Assembly: GCF_002157855.1 (NCBI RefSeq)
Contig: NZ_CP020880.1
Coordinates: 3,534,001-3,598,000, forward strand
From: Sutcliffiella horikoshii
GTDB taxonomy: Bacteria > Bacillota > Bacilli > Bacillales > Bacillaceae_I
DNA: 64,000 nucleotides
Direction: 5' to 3'
The notes under the pieces were generated by a model, which made no database searches, was not told where the DNA came from, and was given only the letters and a program-made list of their open reading frames with translations. Below, piece by piece: positions 26,418 through 36,805 of the stretch (its first letter is position 1; every line of letters starts with the position of its first letter). The translations under genes and the position numbers were made by a program.

Positions 26418-27272
26418 TTAATAATAGAAAGATCCTGTACAGATTACTTCTGCTGGCCCGCGCATTTTAACGGAACCTTCCTTTGTCCATGTAATAAAGA
26501 GGTCTCCCCCTGCGAGGTGAACAACCGTTTCTTTGTCACGGGCCGTTTTGTTGTTCAGGACAGACGCCACTACTGCAGCACATGCCCCGGTACCGCATGC
26601 CTGGGTGATGCCAGATCCTCTCTCCCAAACACGGAAGTGCAGCTCATCTTCTTCGACAACCTCGACAAACTCTACATTTACGCCTTCAGGAAAACGAGGA
26701 TCCTTTTCTACTACAGGCCCAAGGGTCGTTAAAGGTGCATCATTAATGTCATCCAGATAAAAAATGACATGTGGGTTCCCCATAGACACTGTGGTTATAT
26801 CGTAAGTTTCTCCGTCCACTGTAAATGGTTCAGCAACTAAGGCTTCCTTTTCCTCAACAAGTATCGGGATTTCCTTTGTAGAGAGTCTTGGTTCACCCAT
26901 GTCGACCGTTACAGAGGTGACCTTACCTTCTGACACTTCAACTTCCGCTTCCACTAGTCCGGAGAGTGTTTCAATTTTAAAAGTTTCTGTCTGAACGATT
27001 CCGTGCTCGTAAGCATATTTTGCTACACAGCGAAGACCATTCCCACAATTCTTCCCTTCAGATCCGTCGTTATTGAAGATTCGCATTTTCACTGGAGCTA
27101 CCTCAGACGGGCAGATTAAAATCATCCCATCGGAACCTATGCCTGTATGGATGTTGGCAACCTTGACGGCAAGGTTTGATAGCTCTTCTTCTTTTAACTT
27201 TTCCTCAAATATATTTACATATATATAGTTGTTTCCGAGTCCGTGCATCTTGGTGAATTGAAAGGAGCGCAT
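26418..27272 (-). CDS. dapF: Diaminopimelate epimerase
   Basis: A 284-residue enzyme that interconverts LL- and meso-diaminopimelate, the last step before lysine and cell-wall crosslinks. The two catalytic cysteines sit in [14 protein letters not shown] (near residue 75) and [13 protein letters not shown] (near 228), one in each half of the pseudo-symmetric fold. [14 protein letters not shown] at the start is typical. It is read alone here. A hairpin at 27363-27414 lies upstream, between it and the tandem repeat array. Confidence 0.95.
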   Translation of the reverse strand: MRSFQFTKMHGLGNNYIYVNIFEEKLKEEELSNLAVKVANIHTGIGSDGMILICPSEVAPVKMRIFNNDGSEGKNCGNGLRCVAKYAYEHGIVQTETFKIETLSGLVEAEVEVSEGKVTSVTVDMGEPRLSTKEIPILVEEKEALVAEPFTVDGETYDITTVSMGNPHVIFYLDDINDAPLTTLGPVVEKDPRFPEGVNVEFVEVVEEDELHFRVWERGSGITQACGTGACAAVVASVLNNKTARDKETVVHLAGGDLFITWTKEGSVKMRGPAEVICTGSFYY

Positions 27273-27362
27273 TTTTTACTATTCCTCCAAAAAAATAATT
27301 ATTTCTTCAAGTATAAATACATAAAAGTCTGAACACAATAGAAATATCCCCCGTTTTATATG

Positions 27363-27414
27363 AAAAACCCATGTATCGCTTGCTTCTGCGGAAGCCCGAT
27401 AACATGGGTTTTTC
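27363..27414. terminator. Hairpin upstream of dapF
   Basis: AAAAACCCATGT and ACATGGGTTTTT form a 12-bp stem around a 28-base loop that holds a smaller hairpin (GGCTTCCGCAGAAGC). It may stop transcripts entering from the repeat array. Confidence 0.65.
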
Positions 27415-27474
27415 TGGTTTTGGATGCAGTGTTGTTGATGTGAGAACATGTTTGGGGGTTAGAGTGCTCTCGGA

Positions 27475-28068
27475 GGGCTTCATCTTGCTTATGAGGACAT
27501 CTCTCGTTCGGAAATCTTCTCTATCAGGTCTTCATCCGGCTTATGAAGACACCTCTCCACCGAAATTCTTCTCTCACAGGTCTTCATCCGGCTTATGAGG
27601 ACATCTCTCCACCGAAATTCTTCTCTATCAGGTCTTCATCCGGCTTATGAGGACATCTCTCCACCGGAAATCTTCTCCCACAGGTCTTCATCCGGCTTAT
27701 GAGGACATCTCTACACCTGAAATCTTCTCTCACGGGTCTTCATCCGGCTTATGAGGACATCTCTCCACCGGAAATCTTCTCTCACAGGTCTTCATCCGGC
27801 TTATGATGACATCTCTCCACCGAAATTCTTCTCTCACAGGTCTTCATCCGGCTTATGAAGACACCTCTCCACCGAAATTCTTCTCTCACAGGTCTTCATC
27901 CGGCTTATGAGGACATCTCTCCACCTGAAATCTCCTCTATCAGGTCTTCATACAGCTTATGAGGACATCTCTCCACCGAAATTCTTCTCTCACGGGTCTT
28001 CATCCGCCTTATGAGGACATCTCTCCACCGAAAAACCGTTCTCTGAAGTCTTCATCCACTATTCTATA
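27475..28068. repeat. Tandem array of 52-bp repeats, 11 full units plus a partial one
   Basis: Units start at 27475 and then every 52 bases exactly (27527, 27579 ... 27995), with a partial unit at 28047. The consensus opens GGTCTTCATCCGGCTTATGA, continues GGACATCTCTCCACC and ends GAAATTCTTCTCTCACA. GTCTTCAT and ATGAGGAC (ATGAAGAC in some units) form an 8-bp hairpin with a 7-base loop in each unit. Units differ by substitutions but never by length. 52 is not a multiple of 3, so it does not encode a repeat protein. It fills most of the gap between dapF and yutK; bases 27273-27474 hold only a hairpin. Confidence 0.93.
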
Positions 28069-28072
28069 CATA

Positions 28073-28110
28073 AAAAATCCACCCGCCAACTAACACCGGC
28101 GAGTGGATCT
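28073..28110 (-). terminator. yutK terminator
   Basis: ATCCACTCGCC and GGCGGGTGGAT form a stem followed on the leftward strand by TTTTTTA, right after the yutK stop. Confidence 0.9.
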
Positions 28111-28116
28111 ATCGTT

Positions 28117-29352
28117 TTAGAACAAGAACATACCTGCAATTGCAGCACTTAACAAGTTTGAAAGGGTACCGGCAATGATTGCGCGGAAACCTAAACGTGC
28201 GATATCAGGACGACGGCTTGGAGCTAAGTTTCCAAGTCCACCTAATAGGATTGCCAAGGAAGAAAGGTTAGCAAATCCACAAAGTGCGAATGCGATAACA
28301 GCAACGGATTTTTCACTGAACATATCAAGTTGTGCAGAGAAAGTAGAATATGCTACGAATTCATTTAAAACAAGCTTTTGACCAATCAAGTTACCTGCAG
28401 CAACGGCTTCACTCCAAGGAATACCGATGACAAACGCAAGTGGTGCGAATAGATAACCAAGAATGTAATCAAGTGAGAAGTTTTCAGCGCCGAACCAGCC
28501 ACCGATTCCACCTAAGATTCCATTGATCAATGCAATCAATGCGATGAATGCTAATAGCATCGCACCAACGTTAAGAGCAAGTTTTAAACCGTCAGATGCA
28601 CCGCGAGCAGCTGCATCAATTACGTTCGTTGCTTTATCTTCTTCCGATTCACCAATTTGAGCATTGGTATCTGTTTTTGGCTCTTCTGTTTCAGGAATAA
28701 GCATTTTTGCCATGATTAATCCACCAGGCGCTGCCATGAAACTTGCTGCCAATAGGTACTCAAGAGGAATTCCAAGTGCTGCATAACCGAACAATACAGA
28801 ACCAGCAACAGATGCAAGTCCACCTGTCATAACTGCGAACAACTCAGATTTAGTCATTCCTGCGATATAAGGACGAATAACTAGAGGTGCTTCTGTTTGT
28901 CCAACAAAGATGTTGGCGGAAGCAGATAACGATTCTGTTCTGCTTGTCCCTAAAAGCTTCGCAAGCCCGCCACCTAAGAAACGAATAACAATTTGCATAA
29001 TACCAAGATAATAAAGAACCGAAATTAATGCAGAGAAGAAAATGATAATCGTTAATACATGGAATGCGAATACAAATCCTGTAGCTTCAGCCCCAGGGTT
29101 ACCAAGTACCGGTCCGAAAAGGAAACCTATCCCCTCATTCGCGTAATTAATAATATTTTGTACCAGTTCAGTAAGCTTAAGGAACATGCTTCTTCCGAAC
29201 TCCCATTTCAAAACGATAAATGCGAATAGCAATTGGATCGCTAAACCGCCTAAAATAGTACGAATCTTGATTTTTCGTTTGTTTTCCGATAGTAGGAATG
29301 CTATTGCAAAGATAACTGCGATTCCCATTAAACCCCATAGGATATTATTCAT
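28117..29352 (-). CDS. yutK: Concentrative nucleoside transporter, NupC/CNT family
   Basis: A 411-residue membrane protein of the CNT family, which imports nucleosides with Na+ or H+. Landmarks are the N-terminal helices ([18 protein letters not shown]), [13 protein letters not shown] near residue 170 (the QxEAP substrate motif), [21 protein letters not shown] and [20 protein letters not shown] near 365-385. I choose ATG 29352 after GAGGTG; the ORF extends 20 residues upstream without a ribosome site. B. subtilis has YutK at this position. The 230 bases upstream show no riboswitch I can recognise. Confidence 0.92.
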   Translation of the reverse strand: MNNILWGLMGIAVIFAIAFLLSENKRKIKIRTILGGLAIQLLFAFIVLKWEFGRSMFLKLTELVQNIINYANEGIGFLFGPVLGNPGAEATGFVFAFHVLTIIIFFSALISVLYYLGIMQIVIRFLGGGLAKLLGTSRTESLSASANIFVGQTEAPLVIRPYIAGMTKSELFAVMTGGLASVAGSVLFGYAALGIPLEYLLAASFMAAPGGLIMAKMLIPETEEPKTDTNAQIGESEEDKATNVIDAAARGASDGLKLALNVGAMLLAFIALIALINGILGGIGGWFGAENFSLDYILGYLFAPLAFVIGIPWSEAVAAGNLIGQKLVLNEFVAYSTFSAQLDMFSEKSVAVIAFALCGFANLSSLAILLGGLGNLAPSRRPDIARLGFRAIIAGTLSNLLSAAIAGMFLF

Positions 29353-29654
29353 AATATTCACCTCTATTAGAAATTTCTGCAAGTTGTTTGTCGTCAGACA
29401 TCTAACTATCACAGTACCACTTTACTACGAAATGAAAGCGTTTGAAAGAACTTTTTTTTGTCAATATGTTACATCCATAAAGAAATCGTTCTCATAACTG
29501 CGTGTTCTTAAATAAATTACCCAACAATTACAAAATAATGTATACACAAAGAAAAAAACACAGCCATTTTCATGGGTATTTAGTATCTATTTAGTTGTGA
29601 GTTTTTCACCATTATGGTACTTTTGTATTACATCGTTGAGAAAGGGTGATATTG

Positions 29655-30347
29655 TTGGATCCATACTATAGCAGAAATATTTCATGCGAAAATTGCCAAC
29701 ATGAATATAGCACATTAAAAATTAAATCTCGTTTTATTCGCCCTTTGACACATGACTCGGATTTTTGCTCTACCTACCAATCGATAGAAATGAACCCGCT
29801 CCTTTATTACGTTTCGGTTTGTCCGCATTGTGGATATGCTGTGACGGAGGAATTTAGTACCAAGCTTAATGAAGAAGCACAGCTAGCCATCCAAACAAAA
29901 ATACAAAAGCATTGGAACTATAAAAATTACGGTCAGATAAGGTCTGTCGACACCGCCATAAACGCTTATAAACTAGGAATCTATTCCGGTATTATCAAAA
30001 AAGAAACCCCCATTGTCATGGCAGGATTATACCTTCGTCTCGCCTGGATATACCGCACTATTGAAAAAAGCACAACACAAGAACAACGATTCTTAAAACT
30101 TGCTGCCGAGCAGTTTGAACTTTCCTATACACTAGGAGATTATGAAGGCAAAGGAATGTCTGAAATAAAATTGCTTTACTTAATTGGGGACCTTAATTGC
30201 CGTTTGAACTTGGAGCGGCAAGCCATTCGATATTTTCAGATGGTCATCAGCCACAAGAAAAAGGATACGGAACAACGCCTTGTCACAAAAGCACGGGACC
30301 GTTGGTATGACATCCGCACATCCTCTAAAATGAGAATAAGTAGTTAG
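29655..30347 (+). CDS. DUF2225 protein with zinc-ribbon cysteines
   Basis: A protein of about 230 residues of the DUF2225 family found in Firmicutes. Two Cys pairs, CENC (near residue 12) and CPHC (near 59), should bind one zinc ion. The rest is helical with TPR-like spacing (AINAYKLGIYSGIIKKE, RFLKLAAEQFELSY, YLIGDLNCRLNLERQAIRYFQ). TTG 29655 lies eight bases after AAAGGG; GTG 29646 is within the ribosome site. Its function is unknown. It is followed by repeat module 4. Confidence 0.8.
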   Translation: MDPYYSRNISCENCQHEYSTLKIKSRFIRPLTHDSDFCSTYQSIEMNPLLYYVSVCPHCGYAVTEEFSTKLNEEAQLAIQTKIQKHWNYKNYGQIRSVDTAINAYKLGIYSGIIKKETPIVMAGLYLRLAWIYRTIEKSTTQEQRFLKLAAEQFELSYTLGDYEGKGMSEIKLLYLIGDLNCRLNLERQAIRYFQMVISHKKKDTEQRLVTKARDRWYDIRTSSKMRISS

Positions 30348-30415
30348 GTATATATAAAGCAGGGGGAAAACCCTACCTGTCTTTTTATCATACAACGTTA
30401 GTTATTGGTTAATCC

Positions 30416-30548
30416 CCGCTGTTACTTTCCGCAAATGGCTTCGCTTTCTGCGGGACGGTGCTTGAGCCTCCTCACAACACCTCAGGGGTCACAACCTACC
30501 GTTACTACCCCGCTGGAGTCTTTGCCATTTGCTCTAATCTACAGCTAG
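30416..30548 (-). repeat. B-family repeat, copy 6 (module 4)
   Basis: A leftward B copy between DUF2225 and yuzB, somewhat diverged (GGGTCACAACC instead of GGGTCTCAACC). It pairs with the A copy at 30637-30762. Confidence 0.84.
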
Positions 30549-30636
30549 GATATATTGAGAACGAATTGTTAGTGCTTTTTCAGTTATCTCAGTTAGATTA
30601 ACTCTCACAAACCTTAAGTAAATGAAGTCACATTCG

Positions 30637-30762
30637 TTGATTGGAGTGAAAGGCGCGGAGACGCCCGCGGGAGGAAGGGACAGGTGAGACCCCGGAAGGC
30701 GTAGCCTGAGGAGGCTCACGGACCGCCCGCAGGCAAGCGAAGAGCCTGGAACGGAAATCAAC
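30637..30762 (+). repeat. A-family repeat, copy 4 (module 4)
   Basis: GTTGATTGGAGTGAAAGG to GAACGGAAATCAAC with the shared core. It ends 36 bases outside the yuzB terminator. Confidence 0.87.
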
Positions 30763-30797
30763 CGGATTTTATGCTTTCTAATTTAATCTTTTAAAAT

Positions 30798-30840
30798 CAA
30801 AAGAGCATGGTTCCCTGAAGTGGGTTCCATGCTCTTTTTT
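30798..30840 (-). terminator. yuzB terminator
   Basis: AAAGAGCATGG and CCATGCTCTTT form an 11-bp stem flanked by A and T runs, ending at the yuzB stop. Confidence 0.9.
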
Positions 30841-30842
30841 GG

Positions 30843-31079
30843 TTAAAACATCGGGTTTTCTTCCAAATAAATATATATGTTGTCTACCAGTTGTTCGGGT
30901 GACTCTCCCGCCACAACATCTCCGTTGACGAGGGCGAAAAGTGTGTCAAAGCATTTGCCACAATAACCTAGGCAACCGTACTCTACAATATCCAGATTTG
31001 GATCCTTTTCCAACACTTCTCTCGCCTTTTGCGAACCACTGGCTAAATTGCTAATACAAAATTCGATGATTGGCTTCAC
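30843..31079 (-). CDS. yuzB: DUF1450 small protein YuzB
   Basis: A 78-residue protein of the DUF1450 family. Conserved Cys residues occur in [13 protein letters not shown] near residue 7 and [21 protein letters not shown] near 33-53. Spacing recalls thioredoxin-like ferredoxins (CxxCGxC), so an Fe-S or metal site is possible but not shown. GTG start at 31079 follows GAGGGGTGA. It matches B. subtilis YuzB, upstream of and divergent from yutJ. Its function is unknown. Confidence 0.87.
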   Translation of the reverse strand: MKPIIEFCISNLASGSQKAREVLEKDPNLDIVEYGCLGYCGKCFDTLFALVNGDVVAGESPEQLVDNIYIYLEENPMF

Positions 31080-31304
31080 TTATTTCACCCCTCTATTGCC
31101 CTTCCATGCTACCTTTTTTTCCTTAAAACGTCAATTATCAAGTTTCCTTGTATAGTGTTGAAATAACCATGCTGATTATTCGACTACACTCAACATTTTT
31201 CCGAAAGAATGTTGTTATTTAGTCGTAATTTCGATATACTTTTAATGTTATTTTATTTAAACGTGTTATACATTTTCAAAATGAAAGCGCAATTGTCGTA
31301 CAAT

Positions 31305-31322
31305 ATGTGTTTTCTTTCACAT
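31305..31322. promoter_or_regulatory. Weak Rex-like inverted repeat upstream of yutJ
   Basis: ATGTGTTTTCTTTCACAT keeps TGTG and CACA eight bases apart as in Rex sites, but only 10 of 14 consensus bases match. It lies 110 bases before the NDH-like yutJ gene. The remaining 350 bases between yuzB and yutJ hold no gene I can support. Confidence 0.3.
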
Positions 31323-31431
31323 AAAAGTTTTCCTAGAATACTAGTTTTATCCATCTTCTTACAATTACCTGTAAAAGGTCTTCATTTATTATACTTTTGA
31401 TTTTATTAGCTTAAAAAGGGGTTTAGCTGCT

Positions 31432-32499
31432 ATGAAAAAACTTGTTGTGCTTGGCGCAGGCTACGGCGGAATGCGTATTTTACACCGACTTCTTCCTAAT
31501 CAATTACCATCTGACACTGAAATTGTATTGGTAGACAGAGCTCCATATCATAGTTTGAAAACGGAATTCTATGCGTTGGCTGCGGGAACGATTTCAGACC
31601 ATCATGTGCGTGTCACATTCCCAGAACACGAAAGACTATCTGTAAAATACGGCGAAGTTGCCAAAGTTGATATGGACGGCAAAGTGGTACACTTTGAAGA
31701 TCAGAGTACTCTTACCTTTGATGATTTAATTATCGGTCTTGGCTGTGAGGACAAATACCATGATATTCCTGGTGCAGAGGAATACACGTATAGCATTCAG
31801 ACAATTAATAAGTCCAGAAAGGCTTACCAAGCTTTAAACGACCTACCTGCTAATAAGGTGGTTGCTATTGTCGGTGGTGGTTTAAGCGGGGTTGAGATTG
31901 CAAGTGAACTTCGTGAAAGCCGACCGGACTTGACCATTAAACTATTCGACCGCGGTAGCATCATTCTTTCTAGCTTCCCTGAAAGACTTAGTAAATACGT
32001 ACAAAACTGGTTTGAAACACATGGGGTGGAAGTAGTGAACGGCTCTAACATCACTCGTGTAGAGGAAAATACTCTTTACAATCACGACGAACCGGTACAT
32101 TGTGATGTGATCGTTTGGACTGCCGGAATTCAGCCAAACAAAGTAGTACGTGAATTAGATGTAGAAAAAGATGGACAAGGCCGTGTGGTCCTGACAAAAC
32201 AGCACAACATACCTGGACATGAAAATGTTTATGTGGTTGGGGATTGTGCAAGCCTCCCTCACGCACCTAGTGCACAATTGGCAGAAGGACAAGCAGAACA
32301 GATTGTCCAAGTATTATTGAAACGATGGAACGGTGAAACCCCACCTGAAGAATTCCCGGCAATTAAGCTAAAAGGAGTCTTGGGCTCACTTGGCAAAAAG
32401 CATGGATTTGGATTGGTAAATGAAAGACCGTTAACTGGCCGCGTGGCACGATTATTGAAATCCGGTATTCTTTGGATGTATAAATACCATAATGGATAA
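31432..32499 (+). CDS. yutJ: NADH dehydrogenase-like flavoprotein YutJ
   Basis: A 355-residue FAD/NAD-dependent oxidoreductase related to NDH-2. It has LVVLGAGYGGMRILHRLLP at the N-terminus for FAD, AIVGGGLSGVEIASELRE near residue 145 for NAD(P)H and VYVVGDCASLPHAP near 270. It is shorter than yumB (405 residues) and lacks part of the C-terminal membrane-binding region, so it may not be a full quinone reductase. RBS AAAAGGGG precedes ATG 31432. It matches B. subtilis YutJ in place. Confidence 0.9.
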   Translation: MKKLVVLGAGYGGMRILHRLLPNQLPSDTEIVLVDRAPYHSLKTEFYALAAGTISDHHVRVTFPEHERLSVKYGEVAKVDMDGKVVHFEDQSTLTFDDLIIGLGCEDKYHDIPGAEEYTYSIQTINKSRKAYQALNDLPANKVVAIVGGGLSGVEIASELRESRPDLTIKLFDRGSIILSSFPERLSKYVQNWFETHGVEVVNGSNITRVEENTLYNHDEPVHCDVIVWTAGIQPNKVVRELDVEKDGQGRVVLTKQHNIPGHENVYVVGDCASLPHAPSAQLAEGQAEQIVQVLLKRWNGETPPEEFPAIKLKGVLGSLGKKHGFGLVNERPLTGRVARLLKSGILWMYKYHNG

Positions 32500-32502
32500 A
32501 AG

Positions 32503-32537
32503 ATATCCCCAAAAGTCACAATGACTCTTGGGGATTT
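32503..32537. terminator. Shared yutJ/yuzD terminator
   Basis: ATCCCCAAAAGTCA and TGACTCTTGGGGAT form the stem, followed by TTTTTT between the convergent genes. Confidence 0.88.
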
Positions 32538-32539
32538 TT

Positions 32540-32866
32540 TTATAATGCGGCGTATCCATACTTTTCCATGGCGGAATAAATAGTTTTCAATTTCGGATTG
32601 CCTTCTCCCACAATCTCCCCTTCAATGACCACAACCGGATAAAACATATCTTCCTCTACTACTCTGGCAGCAAAATCTTTCTTCTCCCGGTCACACTCTT
32701 CTGTTTTGAAAATATCTATATAAGAGATGGCGAATTCCTGATTGGGATATTTTCTTGCTACCGCTGCCTCTAACCATTCGTATGTTTCTTTTGACGACGG
32801 AAGGTTTACACAGCTAGGGCATAGCACCTCTGCACCATATACACAAATTTCTACCTTTTTCTTCAT
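32540..32866 (-). CDS. yuzD: DUF1462 thioredoxin-like protein YuzD
   Basis: A 108-residue protein of the DUF1462 family, which has a thioredoxin-like fold. VYGAEVLCPSCVNLPSSKETYEW near residue 8 contains a CxxC pair in the place of the redox site. FYPVVVIEGEIVGEGNPKL near 78 is the cis-Pro region. It may be a disulfide or Fe-S related redox protein, which is inference. It is convergent with yutJ as in B. subtilis. Confidence 0.88.
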   Translation of the reverse strand: MKKKVEICVYGAEVLCPSCVNLPSSKETYEWLEAAVARKYPNQEFAISYIDIFKTEECDREKKDFAARVVEEDMFYPVVVIEGEIVGEGNPKLKTIYSAMEKYGYAAL

Positions 32867-33031
32867 AAGCCGACATCCCCCTACATTCTCAGCATTTTCT
32901 TCATTTTAACGTAAAACGCTTACTTTTTCATAATATTTATTTCGATTTCCTAAAAAGATCCAGTGCAGAGCAATAGATTTTTTATGCAGTTTTCTTTATA
33001 ATAGAATTATGTAAGGAAAGGAGCGATAACT

Positions 33032-33268
33032 ATGTCTAACCCGGAAATCAATGCGCAAGTTCAGGAAGTACTAGATAAATTACGTCCATTTCTTCTTCGT
33101 GACGGAGGGGACTGTGAATTAGTAGATGTGGAAGACGGCATCGTAAAGTTGCGTCTATTAGGTGCATGCGGTTCTTGCCCAAGTTCCACTATCACGTTGA
33201 AAGCTGGTATTGAGCGTGCATTACTGGAAGAAGTACCAGGCATCATCGAAGTAGAGCAAGTATTCTAA
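33032..33268 (+). CDS. yutI: NifU-like Fe-S scaffold (C-terminal domain type)
   Basis: A 78-residue Nfu-type protein that binds and transfers iron-sulfur clusters. The essential pair is in [16 protein letters not shown] (CxxC, near residues 48-51). [19 protein letters not shown] near residue 18 is the usual N-terminal part. RBS AAAGGAG precedes ATG 33032. It stands alone with its own terminator and is probably a partner of the SUF system at the window's right end. Confidence 0.95.
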   Translation: MSNPEINAQVQEVLDKLRPFLLRDGGDCELVDVEDGIVKLRLLGACGSCPSSTITLKAGIERALLEEVPGIIEVEQVF

Positions 33269-33284
33269 GATTATTTTTAAAAAT

Positions 33285-33328
33285 AAAACCGGCAAGCGGA
33301 CATTTCCAGTCAGCTTGCCGGTTTTTTA
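33285..33328 (+). terminator. yutI terminator
   Basis: AAACCGGCAAGC and GCTTGCCGGTTT stem followed by TTTT. The 190 bases from here to thrB show no further feature I can support. Confidence 0.9.
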
Positions 33329-33517
33329 TAGGACTCTTTTCTCAAAGATTGTTGCTATTAACTTGTAAAAAGTCGGCAATTGGATTTTTTACTGCTTACA
33401 TATTTTAAAAATTACAAATAGTCTCCTAAGTACAACAGCGATAAGAGCGCGAAAGTAAGTAATATTACGGTTGATTTGAGTATACGAAACAGCGACAAAG
33501 TTTACGAAAACAGGATT

Positions 33518-34438
33518 TTATATCGATGACACTTTGCATAAATGATTAGAATGCACCTCGCTGCCTGCTTTACTTACTTGCAAAAGCTCCACTTTATGTT
33601 GTGGAAACTCCGAAGAAAGCGTGTTTACGACATTTCTACCTTTTCCTTTTTCACAAAAACAGATGACAGTCGGGCCGGCCCCGCTGATTGTTACACCAAA
33701 AGCTCCCGCTTTCCCTGCACACTCTTTTAATTCCACAAAATCCGGAAACAATTTTTGGCGATATGGCTCGTGGAAAATATCACTTTCCATCATTTTGCCG
33801 ACGAGATCCCATTTTTTCAGCAAAAATGCTCCGATCATGACATTTGCATGGCTACTACCTGTTACCGCGTCACCAAATGAAAGTCTGTCTGGCAATAAAC
33901 CTCTTGATTCCTTCGTTTTTGCTTCAAATTCCGGAATGACTGCCACCATTTCCAGCTCTTCCACCGGAAGTTTGACATACTCCCATTTTTTATTTTGATA
34001 GGTAGAGACGACAAGCCCTCCATATAGGGAGGCCGCGACGTTGTCAGCATGCCCCTCAAATCTTGCTGCAAGTTGCAGTTTTTCATCAGGGCTAAGATTT
34101 TTTTCACATAGTACATTCATGATTTCAATTGCTCCGACAATAGCGGCTGCACTGCTCCCAAGGCCTCTTGCAAGCGGAATATCACTCATGGTCAGAACAT
34201 GTGCTGGAGGAGCTTTTACATTCCATAATTTCTGCAATTCCTGACAGACGGTGTAAAGGATGTTTTCCTCCTTTTTTATAGAGAGAGGCGGGACACTTGT
34301 AAATTTCCATTCGTCTGCATGATTGACAAAAAGGGTGACGTATTTGTTTACCGCCATTCCGATGGAGTCAAATCCTGGTCCGAGATTGGCAGAGCTGCCT
34401 GGTACTTTTATAACGAATCCATCTCTGTACTCATTCAT
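33518..34438 (-). CDS. thrB: Homoserine kinase
   Basis: A 306-residue GHMP-family kinase that phosphorylates homoserine in threonine synthesis. [20 protein letters not shown] near residue 11 is the substrate-binding start, [18 protein letters not shown] near 87-104 is the ATP-binding GHMP motif, and [15 protein letters not shown] near 250 is the C-terminal motif. It is the last gene of the leftward hom-thrC-thrB operon and overlaps thrC by 4 bases (ATGA). Confidence 0.96.
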   Translation of the reverse strand: MNEYRDGFVIKVPGSSANLGPGFDSIGMAVNKYVTLFVNHADEWKFTSVPPLSIKKEENILYTVCQELQKLWNVKAPPAHVLTMSDIPLARGLGSSAAAIVGAIEIMNVLCEKNLSPDEKLQLAARFEGHADNVAASLYGGLVVSTYQNKKWEYVKLPVEELEMVAVIPEFEAKTKESRGLLPDRLSFGDAVTGSSHANVMIGAFLLKKWDLVGKMMESDIFHEPYRQKLFPDFVELKECAGKAGAFGVTISGAGPTVICFCEKGKGRNVVNTLSSEFPQHKVELLQVSKAGSEVHSNHLCKVSSI

Positions 34439-35493
34439 ACTGTTACTCCTTCAAAAGATTTTAAGAGCAGTGAATAGTCATTTGGGATCTTTTGTACGTT
34501 TACATTTGCATTAGTAGTAGCAGTCACTGGATCTTTCAAGCCGTTGCCTGTTAGGACTGCAACCACTTGTTTACCTTTTGCCAAGTCGCCTGAATTCAGT
34601 TGCTTGATAACGCCGGCAACAGATGCGCTGGATGCAGGTTCTGCAAACACTCCTTCTGTTTGAGCAAGTAGTTTATAGGCATACAGCATTTCCTCATCTG
34701 TGACAAAATCAATTTTCCCTTTGGAATCCTCTGCCGCGCGGACCGCATGTTCCCAGCTAGCAGGGTTTCCGATCCGAATGGCTGTCGCGATTGTTTCCGG
34801 GTTAGGAATGATTCTGTTCTGTACGATTGCAGCGGCTCCTTCCGCTTCAAAACCACGCATTTCGGGCAATCCCGTTCCGCGGTCTTGATGGTATTCTTGA
34901 AACCCGCGCCAATATGCTGTGATGTTCCCTGCATTTCCGACAGGCAGAGCGAGGACATCTGGTGCTTTTCCGAGTTGGTCGCACACTTCAAATGCCGCCG
35001 TCTTTTGTCCTTCAATTCTGTATGGATTAAGCGAGTTTACGAGCGTGATAGGAAGTTCTTCTGATAATTGTTTGACCATCTGCAAGGCTTCATCAAAATT
35101 TCCGTCCAAGGAATAGATTTCTGCCCCATACATGACAGCCTGAGCAAGCTTTCCTTGCGCGATTTTACCGTCGGGAATAACGACAATGCACTTCATTCCA
35201 GCTCTTGCTGCATAGGCAGCCGCAGATGCTGAAGTGTTGCCTGTAGAGGCACAGACAACTGTTGTACTTCCCTCTTCTTTTGCCTTCGCCACTGCCAGAG
35301 CCATTCCTCTGTCCTTGAAGGAGCCGGTTGGGTTTGCTCCCTCCACCTTAACATGTAGCTCCACTCCCAACCTTTCAGAAAGGTTCTCGAGGAAAAGCAA
35401 TGGCGTATGCCCTTCCTGGAGGGAAACGTTTGGTGTTTGTTCAGTGACTGGTAGGTATCTGCTATATTCCTTGACTAGTCCTCTCCACATCAT
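34435..35493 (-). CDS. thrC: Threonine synthase
   Basis: A 352-residue PLP enzyme that turns O-phosphohomoserine into threonine. The PLP lysine lies in [20 protein letters not shown] near residue 60, phosphate contacts in [19 protein letters not shown] near 82-100, and [14 protein letters not shown] near 186 binds the cofactor. It overlaps hom and thrB by 4 bases on each side, so the three are translated together. The length is that of the short Gram-positive ThrC class. Confidence 0.96.
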   Translation of the reverse strand: MMWRGLVKEYSRYLPVTEQTPNVSLQEGHTPLLFLENLSERLGVELHVKVEGANPTGSFKDRGMALAVAKAKEEGSTTVVCASTGNTSASAAAYAARAGMKCIVVIPDGKIAQGKLAQAVMYGAEIYSLDGNFDEALQMVKQLSEELPITLVNSLNPYRIEGQKTAAFEVCDQLGKAPDVLALPVGNAGNITAYWRGFQEYHQDRGTGLPEMRGFEAEGAAAIVQNRIIPNPETIATAIRIGNPASWEHAVRAAEDSKGKIDFVTDEEMLYAYKLLAQTEGVFAEPASSASVAGVIKQLNSGDLAKGKQVVAVLTGNGLKDPVTATTNANVNVQKIPNDYSLLLKSFEGVTV

Positions 35494-36788
35494 ACCGCGA
35501 CTTCCCCTTCCACCCGATAACTGCTTTTGATTTCTTTCACATATTGCATATCTGCCAGCTCTTGAAGGAGATTGTCATAGCGCTCTAATGAGGCGTGATG
35601 TGTCACTACCACCACTTCTGCCAACGCTTCTTCTTTTAATGGCAGCTGGAGAATTTTTTCAAAACTGACTCCTTTTTGCGAAAATAGATTCGTAATATGT
35701 GAGAGTACTCCTACTTCATCCTGTACATGTACACGGAGGAAATGCTTTGCCTGAATTTCTTCTTTTTCTTTGAGTGTTGTTTGGAATTGCGGGGAAACCA
35801 TGCTTTTACCATTCACGCCAAGACGCATGTTTTTCATGACTCCCACAAGGTCGGATACAACCGCTGTTGCTGTAGGCAAGCTGCCTGCGCCTGGACCGTA
35901 AAACATCGTTTCTCCTACCGCTTCACCGTACACATACACCGCATTGTATTCGTTTTGCACACTTGCCAATGGGTGTGCTTGCGGGAGAAGTGTAGGCTGA
36001 ACGCTGACCTCAACCTTTTCCTTTTCACGATGGGCAATGCCAATCAGTTTCATTGTATAGCCAAGTTTTTTGCTATAGTTCAAATCTTCTTCTGAAACGG
36101 AACTGATTCCTTTCACTTGAACATCTTTGAGTTCGATATTCATCGAAAACCCTAGCGTGGAGAGGATGGCCATTTTTCTTGCCGCATCTATTCCTTCTAC
36201 GTCTGCGGTTGGATCGGCTTCGGCAAATCCAAGTTTTTGCGCTTCTTTGAGCACTTCTTCATAAGAGGAACCCTCATTGTTCATTTTTGTCAGGATGAAA
36301 TTGGTCGTTCCATTTACAATTCCCATCATTTTCGTGATTCTGTCTGAGGCAAGCCCATCAACCAAACCTCTGAGGATCGGAATGCCTCCTGCCACGCTCG
36401 CTTCATAAAACAGGTCGCAATTGTTCTGAGCCGCCGCCGCTAACAGTTCTGATCCGTATACGGCCATCAGGTCTTTATTTGCAGTAACAACATGTTTCTT
36501 ATTATGAAGTGCCCTTAAAATATGATGACGAGTCTCTTCGACTCCCCCCATTACCTCAATGACCACATCAATCTCCGGATCGTCGAGAACCTCCTCCGCA
36601 TGTAGGGTCAACAACTCAGGATTCAAATCCACCAACCGCTCCTTATGCAAATCCTTCACAAGCGCCTTCTTCACCCGAACCGGACAACCAACCTGATGCA
36701 TCAACTTATCCTGATGCCCCTCCACAATCTTCACCACACCACAACCAACCGTACCCAACCCCAATAAACCAACCGAAATCACCTTCAC
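35490..36788 (-). CDS. hom: Homoserine dehydrogenase with ACT domain
   Basis: A 432-residue enzyme that reduces aspartate semialdehyde to homoserine. It has an N-terminal NAD(P)-binding [13 protein letters not shown] (near residue 7), a catalytic domain with [15 protein letters not shown] near residue 120 and [11 protein letters not shown] near 155, and a C-terminal ACT domain (about 355-425) that usually senses threonine. The start is GTG 36788. Codons 1-60 end in G or T in 59 of 60 cases, then usage turns normal abruptly; the neighbours do not show this. A GGGGTCTGACCC repeat pair lies 18 bases upstream, inside the probable leader. Confidence 0.95.
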   Translation of the reverse strand: MKVISVGLLGLGTVGCGVVKIVEGHQDKLMHQVGCPVRVKKALVKDLHKERLVDLNPELLTLHAEEVLDDPEIDVVIEVMGGVEETRHHILRALHNKKHVVTANKDLMAVYGSELLAAAAQNNCDLFYEASVAGGIPILRGLVDGLASDRITKMMGIVNGTTNFILTKMNNEGSSYEEVLKEAQKLGFAEADPTADVEGIDAARKMAILSTLGFSMNIELKDVQVKGISSVSEEDLNYSKKLGYTMKLIGIAHREKEKVEVSVQPTLLPQAHPLASVQNEYNAVYVYGEAVGETMFYGPGAGSLPTATAVVSDLVGVMKNMRLGVNGKSMVSPQFQTTLKEKEEIQAKHFLRVHVQDEVGVLSHITNLFSQKGVSFEKILQLPLKEEALAEVVVVTHHASLERYDNLLQELADMQYVKEIKSSYRVEGEVAV

Positions 36789-36805
36789 TGCGCTCCACTC
36801 CCTTG

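Noticed and set aside
27371-27598. 75-codon frame at the start of the 52-bp array
   Set aside because: The period is not a multiple of three, so no repeat protein can be encoded. The frame simply crosses the first units.
27475-28068. Possible CRISPR array
   Set aside because: Whole 52-base units repeat with no unique spacers, and no cas genes are in the window.
31209-31400. 63-codon frame upstream of yutJ
   Set aside because: It is AT-rich, without a ribosome site, and lies in the promoter region between divergent genes.
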